From: Alphaproteobacteria bacterium
GTDB taxonomy: Bacteria; Pseudomonadota; Alphaproteobacteria; SMXQ01
NCBI GenBank assembly: GCA_029863585.1
Contig: JAOTVC010000016.1
Location: 1 to 32,982 of the forward strand
Length of the DNA: 32,982 bases
Direction: 5' to 3'
Positions 26,834-32,982 of the stretch are shown here, in pieces. The translations under genes were made by a program, and so were the position numbers. Below the pieces are notes generated by a model. The model did no database searches. It saw only the letters and a program-made list of their open reading frames with translations, and was not told the origin of the DNA. Positions within the stretch are counted from its first letter, which is position 1, and every line of letters begins with the position of its first letter.

Positions 26834-27190
26834 TCAACATGGCACACTAGGCGCGTTTCTTTCAAATTCAAACGGAAGCTGGGTTGAGCCCGAGGTGCCA
26901 ATAAGCTCCAGGCCATTGGGCTTGGTCCTTGAGGCATAAAGATTCGCGCCCTTCGTGGAACTGCCGCCCGGTACGAATTTGAACTGGATAGTGGCGCCGA
27001 ACCGTTTTTCCAGAAGCGGGGCCGTAAAGCGGGCCTATCGGCCGGATCTCCCACCTTCCGAAAACGGTATCATCCGCGAAATGGTCTTGTCCTTTGTCTC
27101 GACCGCTTTCGCATCCGAGGGCGGATATCCGAGAACCGTGAATGCCGTACCGGCCATCCCGAAAATTATGCCCTTAATGATGCTTCCCAT
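26834..27190 (-). pseudogene. remnant of a second tctC-like gene
   Basis: Starting from ATG 27190, 118 codons in one frame resemble the N-terminal third of the neighbouring TctC: MIPFSEGG, a TAPLLEKRFG segment, FVPGGSSTKGANLY and GTSGSTQLPFEFE. Codon 52 is TAG (27037-27035). The intact paralogue has Trp at the aligned place (AKWANFYAPLL), so TGG to TAG is the likely lesion. The frame then ends at TGA 26834, and the remaining two thirds of a TctC are missing. There is no sign of later recovery. It looks like the decayed upstream copy of a gene duplication. Confidence 0.85.
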
Positions 27191-27675
27191 CGCTTCGCTT
27201 CTCTGTTTCTTCGGTCGCTGGTTGGAAGATCACGACCCTTCATTCGAAATCTATAGAGCCCTCGGCATAACAAGGGGTCTTACTGCCCTAATCGGCCGAC
27301 AGATACTCCAGAGCATCGGCCGGCCTGCCCCACAGTGATCATATCCCCGGTGATCTGCCCAAATACCGAGTCTGCATACCGCGGAAATCTGTCGGCAACG
27401 GGACACCACCGATCGTGTGTCACACACGAAAAGTCTGGCAAAACGAAGAAGTTTATTGTTTTGCATCGGGTGCCGGCGTCGTTTCATCTGGTCGGGAAAC
27501 GGCCATGGTGCCTTGTGCCGTGCGTTCTTCACTGAATTGGCAAAACGCGGTCAAGAAACGCTTTGGTGCGCTCGTGCGCCAATATTGCAGTATCTTCAGC
27601 GTAGAGGATAGCCGACACAGCTGCCGACCGGCGTGGACCGGCGCCGCGGCGAACGAAAAGCGAGGAGAAACGGAA
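27191..27675. other. intergenic region between the tctC remnant and the galB-like gene
   Basis: I found no gene here. It should contain the promoter of the galB-like operon. The only clear structure is the 17-bp inverted repeat at 27413-27429. Some stretches read as short frames, but none matches a family I recognise. Confidence 0.5.
27413..27429. promoter_or_regulatory. 17-bp perfect inverted repeat, possible operator
   Basis: TCGTGTGT-C-ACACACGA has 8-bp arms and a single central base. It is 247 bp upstream of the galB-like start, in the divergent region between the transporter and gal genes. A regulator site is plausible, but no regulator gene is in the block. Confidence 0.35.
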
Positions 27676-28404
27676 ATGAGCAAAACAGCCCTGGTGGTCA
27701 GCGCCCATGCTGCCGATTTCGTCTGGCGTGCCGGCGGCGCCATCGCGCTGCATGCCGAGGCCGGCTACGACGTGACTATCGTCTGCCTTTCCTATGGTGA
27801 GCGCGGCGAAAGCGCCAAGCTCTGGAAACAGGGCAACGTCACACTCGACGAGGTCAAGGCAAGCCGGCACCGCGAAGCGGAAAACGCCGCCAATGCGCTC
27901 GGCGCGGCCGAGCTGCTCTGCTTCGATCTGGGCGATTACCCGCTGGACTTCGATGCCGCTGCGACCGACCGCCTTGTCGACGTCTTACGCAACGTCCAAC
28001 CCAGTTTCGTGCTGTCGCATTCGCTCGACGATCCGTACAATACCGACCACCCTGCAGCGACGCGATTTACCCTGAACGCGCGGATGATCGCCCAGGCGTG
28101 GGGCCACAAGCCCGGCGAGAAGGTATTGGGGGCGCCGCAGATGTATCTGTTCGAGCCGCACCAGACCGAACAATGCGGCTGGAAACCCGACACGATCCTC
28201 GATATCACCGACGTTTGGGACAAGAAGCGCGCCGCCATCGAATGCATGGAAGGCCAGGAGCATTTGTGGGATTACTACACGAATGTGGCGGAAAACAGGG
28301 GCAACCAGTTCCGGCGCAACTCCGGCGGCCAGGCGGGCGGGCGCCCTGCGCGTTACGGTGAAGCGTATCAGTCGATCTTTCCTCGAACCGTGGATCAGTT
28401 GTGA
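27676..28404 (+). CDS. galB: PIG-L family hydrolase, probable 4-oxalomesaconate hydratase (GalB-like)
   Basis: The protein has 242 residues; GAGGAG precedes ATG 27676. The metal-binding pattern of PIG-L/LmbE proteins is modified at the N-terminus ([13 protein letters not shown], His11 and Asp14 instead of HPDD) with a [11 protein letters not shown] segment (His125), as in GalB-type hydratases. The [15 protein letters not shown] helix (63-77) is also typical. The next genes encode a CHA-aldolase-like and a tautomerase-like protein, which supports function in the gallate/protocatechuate 4,5-cleavage pathway. Its stop shares bases with the next start (TGATG). Confidence 0.8.
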   Translation: MSKTALVVSAHAADFVWRAGGAIALHAEAGYDVTIVCLSYGERGESAKLWKQGNVTLDEVKASRHREAENAANALGAAELLCFDLGDYPLDFDAAATDRLVDVLRNVQPSFVLSHSLDDPYNTDHPAATRFTLNARMIAQAWGHKPGEKVLGAPQMYLFEPHQTEQCGWKPDTILDITDVWDKKRAAIECMEGQEHLWDYYTNVAENRGNQFRRNSGGQAGGRPARYGEAYQSIFPRTVDQL

Positions 28405-29078
28405 TGGCGAACGTTGTTGTCCAGAATATCCAACGCGCCGATCGTGCCGCAACCGATGAACTGGCATCGTTTGGCGTTGCGACCGTGCACGAGGCACAGG
28501 GACGCACCGGCCTGCTCGGTGCCCACATGCGTCCGATCTATTCCGGCGCGCAGATCTCCGGCACGGCCGTAACCGTGTCGCTTCCATCGTGCGACAACTG
28601 GATGATCCACGTCGCCGTGGAACAGTGTCAGGATGGGGATATCCTTGTCGTCGCCCCGACCTCGCCATCGGATGCCGGGTATTTCGGCGAACTGCTGGCC
28701 TGCTCATTATCGGCCCGCGGCGTTCGCGGGCTGATTATCGAGGGAGGATGCCGCGACGTCCGGCCCCTGAAGGACATGGGCTTTCCCGTCTGGTCGCGCG
28801 CGATCTCGGCGCAAGGTACGGTGAAAGAAACGCTGGGGAGTGTGAACGTACCTGTTGTTTGCGCTGGTGCCGCCATCAACCCGGGCGACGTGATTGTCGC
28901 CGACGATGACGGTGTCGTCGTCGTCCCGCGCGAACACGCGGCCTTGGTGGTCGGGAAATCGAAAGAGCGGGAAGAGAAGGAAGCGAACACCCGCGCGAAG
29001 CTCCTGGCCGGCGAGTTGGGTCTCGATATTTATGGCATGCGCGAGCGTCTCGAAGCGAAGGGGCTGAAATACATATGA
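28404..29078 (+). CDS. galC: RraA-like 4-carboxy-4-hydroxy-2-oxoadipate aldolase (GalC/LigK-like)
   Basis: The protein has 224 residues, beginning at ATG 28404, which overlaps the galB stop; a GTG three bases earlier is possible. The RraA/aldolase fold is visible in [24 protein letters not shown] (95-118). Arg117 and Asp118 are the catalytic/metal-site pair of class-II pyruvate aldolases of this family. With galB and galD it would cleave 4-carboxy-4-hydroxy-2-oxoadipate to pyruvate and oxaloacetate. The end overlaps galD (ATGA). RraA itself, an RNase E inhibitor, is less likely because of this context. Confidence 0.82.
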   Translation: MANVVVQNIQRADRAATDELASFGVATVHEAQGRTGLLGAHMRPIYSGAQISGTAVTVSLPSCDNWMIHVAVEQCQDGDILVVAPTSPSDAGYFGELLACSLSARGVRGLIIEGGCRDVRPLKDMGFPVWSRAISAQGTVKETLGSVNVPVVCAGAAINPGDVIVADDDGVVVVPREHAALVVGKSKEREEKEANTRAKLLAGELGLDIYGMRERLEAKGLKYI

Positions 29079-30139
29079 GTTTCGACGACGGCATCGCATG
29101 CACCTGGATGCGCGGCGGCACATCGAAGGGCGCGTACTTCTTGAAGGACGATCTTCCCGGCGAGCAGGCCGACCGGGACCAACTGCTGTTGTCGATCATG
29201 GGCTCGCCCGACCCGCGCCAGATCGACGGCATCGGCGGCGCCGATCCGCTCACCTCCAAGGTTGCGCTGGTATCCAAATCCGACCGGGACGGCGTCGATG
29301 TCGACTACCTGTTCCTGCAGGTTTTCGTCGACCGGCCTGTCGTGACCGATGCCCAGAACTGCGGGAACATCCTGGCGGGCGTCGGCTATTTCGCCATCGA
29401 ACGCGGGCTGGTCGAGGCGAAGCCGGACATCACCCCGGTCGCCATCTTCATGGAGAATACCGGGCAGGTCGCCATCGCGCGTATCTCGACACCGGGCGGC
29501 AAGGTCAACTACAGGGGCGACGCCCATATCGACGGTGTGCCAGGCTCATCGGCCGCCGTTCCGATCGAGTTCAGGGACGCGGCGGGATCGTCCTGCGGCG
29601 CGCTTCTGCCGACGGGAAATGTCGTGGACGTTATTGACGGCGTCGAGGTAACGATGATCGACAACGGCATGCCCTGCGTGGTCATGCGCGCCTCCGACAT
29701 GGGCATCATTGGTGACGAATCGCCGGAGGCGCTTGAGGCCGACGACCGGCTCCGCGGCAGGCTTGAATCCATTCGGTTGCAATGCGGCCCGTTGATGAAC
29801 CTTGGTGACGTCGCGCAGAAATCGGTGCCCAAAATGACCATGGTCAGCCCACCGCGGAACAGTGGCGCCATTTCGACCCGGACCTTCATTCCGCATCGCT
29901 GTCACAAGACGATCGGCGTCTTGGGCGCCGCCAGTGTCGCAACGGCATGTTTGCTGAAGGGCAGCCCGGCGAGCGCGCTGGCGAAGGTCGGCGAGGGCGC
30001 GGCGCGCAGCCTGTCCATAGAGCATCCTACCGGCGAAATGTCGGTCGTTGCTTCACTGGATGCCGAGGGAGCAGTCGAGAGCACCGCGATTTTGCGCACG
30101 GCACGCAAATTGATGGATGGCGTGGTCTACGCCAGGTGA
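29075..30139 (+). CDS. galD: PrpF-family protein, probable 4-oxalomesaconate tautomerase (GalD-like)
   Basis: The protein has 354 residues. It has the family start [14 protein letters not shown] (9-22), the [15 protein letters not shown] block (52-66) and [15 protein letters not shown] (95-109), with the conserved Cys96. These are typical of PrpF and of GalD/LigU tautomerases. Overlap with galC by 4 bp indicates one operon galB-galC-galD. The GalD role is chosen over methylaconitate isomerase because of the two preceding genes. Ring-cleavage enzymes that would supply the substrate are not in the window, unless the VOC protein does it. Confidence 0.83.
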   Translation: MSFDDGIACTWMRGGTSKGAYFLKDDLPGEQADRDQLLLSIMGSPDPRQIDGIGGADPLTSKVALVSKSDRDGVDVDYLFLQVFVDRPVVTDAQNCGNILAGVGYFAIERGLVEAKPDITPVAIFMENTGQVAIARISTPGGKVNYRGDAHIDGVPGSSAAVPIEFRDAAGSSCGALLPTGNVVDVIDGVEVTMIDNGMPCVVMRASDMGIIGDESPEALEADDRLRGRLESIRLQCGPLMNLGDVAQKSVPKMTMVSPPRNSGAISTRTFIPHRCHKTIGVLGAASVATACLLKGSPASALAKVGEGAARSLSIEHPTGEMSVVASLDAEGAVESTAILRTARKLMDGVVYAR

Positions 30140-30266
30140 GACAAACGTCGTGGTACCCAGGTAATGATCCGTCCGGGTGAATCGTTAGCCGATGTCATTT
30201 CGCTTCATTTCCACCGATTGTTTGGACGGTCCGCCGGAAGGTGATCGAACGTAACCCCGGGGACAT

Positions 30267-31193
30267 TCATGACGGCGTGTCTTTCTCGCTGTGCAGGGCC
30301 AGGATGGCGGTCGCGAGAACACGGTAATCTCCCGGGAGGCCGTCGGGAAACCGCGCAGCCGGCGCAAGATCGGCCATCCATTGCTGACGTTCGGCCGTGG
30401 CGGACGCCATGGTTCCGCCGATGCCCATATCTTCCAGCATGGTAGTGACCTCGCGCATTTCCGCGGCCCGCCGCTCGCCATGCATGACGACGCGCTCCAT
30501 CATGTAACCGGCGCGCCGCCTCCAGTTCATACCCGGAAAACTCTTCTCGAGCGAGTCCAGGATACGGTCGTCGATACCGGCCTTTACCGCGGCAAGGATG
30601 CATTCGACGGTCAGGCTTTCGATGCCCTTGATCATGATGCTGCGCACCATTTTCACGGTCGAGGCGTCGCCAACGTTTTCCGAAATGATCTCGAAATTCA
30701 TGGCCAGCTTGTTGAGCAGGGGCTCTATGTGTTTGGCGCCCGGGCCGCCAATCAACAGAGGTGTCCGGTGGAGGCTGGGATGCACCGGCGCCATGACCGC
30801 AACATCCACATAACTACCGCCGGCTTCGGCGATGCGTTCCGCCGCCTCCCGTTTCTTCGACGGCGCCGCGGAATTGATATCGAGATACAGCTGCCCGGCG
30901 CCAAGCACGGGCAGCACGCTGTCAGCCGCGTCCAGGACGGCGTCGGCGGTAACCGCCGAGACAACGATATCGGCGCCCTCGGCCGCCTCCACCGCTGACA
31001 CCGCCGGGGTTACGGCATGCCGGGCGTAGTCGTCCATCTTGCCATCCCTGGTCCGCCTATCGTCGGTCTTTATATCGTAAGCCCGGATCACCATTTCGGC
31101 CTCAGACCGCCAACCGTCGGCCAAGGCCTGGCCGGCTTCGCCGAAGCCTATGAATGCGGCGGTTTCACTTATACGGAGGCGGCTGTCGTTCAT
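30267..31193 (-). CDS. NAD(P)-dependent oxidoreductase, beta-hydroxyacid-dehydrogenase-like with DUF1932 domain
   Basis: The protein has 308 residues. The Rossmann motif is GFGEAG (16-21), followed by DIVVSAVTADAVLDAA and the DVAVMAPVHPSLHRTPLLIGG block. The DASTVKMVRSIMIKG segment carries the likely catalytic Lys. The C-terminal half is the DUF1932 helical domain. Family members include dehydrogenases of hydroxyacids and 6-phosphogluconate-like enzymes; I cannot name the substrate. It is convergent with the gal operon and divergent from the dehalogenase gene. The Shine-Dalgarno match (AGGAAG) is 12 nt from ATG 31193, a little far. Confidence 0.85.
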   Translation of the reverse strand: MNDSRLRISETAAFIGFGEAGQALADGWRSEAEMVIRAYDIKTDDRRTRDGKMDDYARHAVTPAVSAVEAAEGADIVVSAVTADAVLDAADSVLPVLGAGQLYLDINSAAPSKKREAAERIAEAGGSYVDVAVMAPVHPSLHRTPLLIGGPGAKHIEPLLNKLAMNFEIISENVGDASTVKMVRSIMIKGIESLTVECILAAVKAGIDDRILDSLEKSFPGMNWRRRAGYMMERVVMHGERRAAEMREVTTMLEDMGIGGTMASATAERQQWMADLAPAARFPDGLPGDYRVLATAILALHSEKDTPS

Positions 31194-31365
31194 CTCAGAA
31201 GCCAACTTCCTGGTATGTTCGTTCAGGTTTCGGCCGGATCCCTCTCCGGCCCTCCAGCTATACCATAGCACGCGCTGAATGTGCCTCCCACGAACGGCCA
31301 AGACGGTTGCCCCGCATCAGTAGCTTGGTATCGTGTACCAGAGCGGATTGCAGGTGGAGAAGCGC

Positions 31366-32271
31366 ATGTTCGAGAATTTTGAGCGCGTGGACGTCGATGT
31401 CCCGGACTGTGGTTTCGGTTCGGCTCGCATACATCTGCGGCATGGCGGGAATGGCCCACCCCTGCTGCTGCTGCACGGCAACCCGATGTCCCATGTGTCC
31501 TGGCACAAGATCGCCGACGATCTGGCACGACGCTTTCACGTGGTTGCGACCGACCTGCGCGGCTATGGCGACAGCGTCGGCCCCGAGGACGGTGGCGAGA
31601 ACCACATCAACTATTCCTTCCGCGCCATGGCGCAGGACCAGGTGGATGTCATGACGGCGCTTGGGTTTGACACATTCCAACTGGCCGGACACGACCGGGG
31701 CGCGCGGACCGCACACCGGATGTGTCTCGATCATCCGGACAGGATCGAGCGCGCCGCGGTGGTCGATATCCTGCCGAACCGCCACATCTGGAACAACGCC
31801 TCGAAGGACTGGGCGATGAAATCCTGGCATTGGCTGTTCATGGCCCAGCCCTACGACATGCCCGAGCGGATGATGACCGGGGTTCCGGCGCGCTATTACA
31901 TGGAGAAGAAGCTGTCGAAAAAGGGCGTCGGGCTTGCGCCCTTCACCAAAGAGGCCTTCGACGAATACGTCCGCTGTTTCACGTGGAAGACGGTTCGGGG
32001 ATCCTGCGAGGACTACCGTGCCTGCGCGACCTGCGATCTGGAGATGGACGAGGCGGACTATGCCGCCGGCCGTCGGGTGGAATGCCCGTTGCTGGCGATC
32101 TGGGGCGCGCGCAGCCACACCGGCACGGTCTACGGAGATGTGCGCAAGCTATGGCAGGACTATGCGGCCGCGACGGTCGAGGGCGGCCCGATCGACTGCG
32201 GCCACTACGTTCCCGAAGAGGCGCCCGAGGCGACACTCGAGGCATTCCTGGGGTTCTTTCTCGGGAATTGA
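31366..32271 (+). CDS. alpha/beta hydrolase, fluoroacetate/haloacetate-dehalogenase-like
   Basis: The protein has 301 residues; GGAG is at a normal distance before ATG 31366, better than the earlier GTG 31333. The residues I remember for Rhodopseudomonas palustris FAcD fall at identical numbers: nucleophile Asp110, Arg111 and Arg114 (GHDRGAR), Asp134, His155-Trp156 (SWHW) and His280 (CGHYVPEE). An N-terminal LLLLHGNP motif gives the oxyanion hole. This strongly suggests hydrolytic dehalogenation, possibly of fluoroacetate or chloroacetate. The actual substrate may be another 2-haloacid. It is a single gene with no halide exporter or regulator beside it. Confidence 0.88.
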   Translation: MFENFERVDVDVPDCGFGSARIHLRHGGNGPPLLLLHGNPMSHVSWHKIADDLARRFHVVATDLRGYGDSVGPEDGGENHINYSFRAMAQDQVDVMTALGFDTFQLAGHDRGARTAHRMCLDHPDRIERAAVVDILPNRHIWNNASKDWAMKSWHWLFMAQPYDMPERMMTGVPARYYMEKKLSKKGVGLAPFTKEAFDEYVRCFTWKTVRGSCEDYRACATCDLEMDEADYAAGRRVECPLLAIWGARSHTGTVYGDVRKLWQDYAAATVEGGPIDCGHYVPEEAPEATLEAFLGFFLGN

Positions 32272-32410
32272 CCGGCCCCCTCAACTCGGTCCGCCGTGCA
32301 GTGTGGAGCAGGCGCCAAAGCGAGGTCGACAGGAAGCCGGAATCCGCCCCCTATGTCCCATCAACACGACCGGCTGCATTTCTGGTGCGCTTACCAATCC
32401 GGTTCAAGAA

Positions 32411-32527
<117 letters not shown>

Positions 32528-32630
32528 TCAAATCATAAACGTCGCATCACGGATGTCGGTGAAATCCTCCGGGATCCGGGAAGCATTGTGAACAGGTTGC
32601 GCAGCTCTTGCCCGTGTTCCGTTCATCGAA

Positions 32631-32749
32631 GGCCTGGCGGCGACCTACTCTCCCACGCCTTAAGACGCAGTACCATCGGCGCTGGGGGCTTTCACGACCG
32701 AGTTCGGGATGGGATCGGGTGCTGGGACCCCCGCCATGACCACCAGACC
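32631..32749 (-). rRNA. 5S ribosomal RNA
   Basis: The sequence contains the universal ATCCCATCCCGAACTCGG segment and a GTGGGAGAGTAGGTC 3' part. The 5' GGTCTGG pairs with the 3' CCAGGCC, giving the closing helix and ends accurate to within a few bases. Confidence 0.95.
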
Positions 32750-32850
32750 GTCGATGAACGCAACGCGTGTCTTTTTCGTCTTTCTGTCTTTTTGACCGTC
32801 GTCCGTGCGCCGCCGGCTCTTGCCGCTGCGCGTGACGGATTCGTATATGC

Positions 32851-32982
32851 GATCAAGCCTATCGAGCGATTAGTACCGGTTAGCTTCATGCATTGCTGCA
32901 CTTCCACACCCGGCCTATCAACGTGGTGGTCTTCCACGGCTCTCAAGCGAGACCTGGTTTCGAGGGGGGCTTCCCGCTTAGA
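32851..32982 (-). rRNA. 23S ribosomal RNA, 3' end only
   Basis: The minus strand reads through GGAAGACCACCACGTTGATA, then GGCCGGGTGTGGAAG and GGTACTAATCGCTCGATAGG, which is the conserved 23S 3' terminal region. The 3' end is estimated near 32851. The rest lies beyond the window. Confidence 0.95.

Noticed and set aside
26728-27054. Minus-strand frame of 108 residues
   Set aside because: It overlaps the tctC remnant in another frame. The remnant has family similarity, this frame none.

Overview
The window looks like part of a GC-rich alphaproteobacterial chromosome, probably Rhodospirillales-like. This rests on the RpoE/ChrR (ECF11) module, the gene content and the 23S-5S-initiator tRNA order at the right edge. 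I could not confirm the taxonomy by search. The window has four blocks.

(1) 1-9140, singlet-oxygen/photooxidative-stress block. The sigma factor RpoE and its zinc anti-sigma factor ChrR are read leftward. A five-gene operon (FAD oxidoreductase, DUF1365, Cfa-type methyltransferase, GPH-type transporter, DUF3833 lipoprotein) is read rightward. A three-gene operon facing it (DUF6134, SDR, NTF2-like) converges on it and overlaps its last gene by 50 bp. Three TGATCC-N18-TA-rich promoters, one in front of each unit, tie the block into a single ChrR/RpoE regulon. A 5'-terminal fragment of a DUF3095 gene sits at the left edge.

(2) 9298-20834, all on the minus strand: an anaerobic-respiration-like cluster that I cannot assign to a known substrate. 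It runs from a membrane-anchored multiheme cytochrome with up to 12 haems, through a Tat-targeted four-cluster ferredoxin, a Tat-targeted molybdopterin catalytic subunit and a TorD-type chaperone, to a dihaem cytochrome c, a rhodanese-fold lipoprotein lacking the catalytic Cys, and a small monohaem cytochrome. It ends with a PhnD-like periplasmic binding protein, a histidine kinase and a sigma-54 activator. No NrfD/PsrC-type membrane subunit is present, so the multiheme protein probably connects the enzyme to the quinone pool. This is the best candidate for an undescribed system.

(3) 20835-21660, a gene-free region. It holds two near-palindromic 16-mers, a dispersed hairpin repeat also found at 9197-9243, and a 52-bp sequence resembling the 3' flank of the initiator tRNA gene at the right end of the window.

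(4) 21661-32271, a catabolic block. It contains a VOC (glyoxalase/extradiol-dioxygenase fold) protein, a split two-subunit TPP-dependent decarboxylase, a tripartite tricarboxylate-type transporter (TctC plus a fused TctA-TctB) and a decayed second TctC copy. It also contains galB-galC-galD-like genes that convert 4-oxalomesaconate to pyruvate and oxaloacetate, a DUF1932 dehydrogenase and a fluoroacetate-dehalogenase-type hydrolase. Direct repeats at 21407 and 32411 bracket this block, so it may be an old insertion at the tRNA gene, although no integrase is visible.

The window ends with initiator tRNA-Met, 5S rRNA and the 3' end of 23S rRNA, all on the minus strand.
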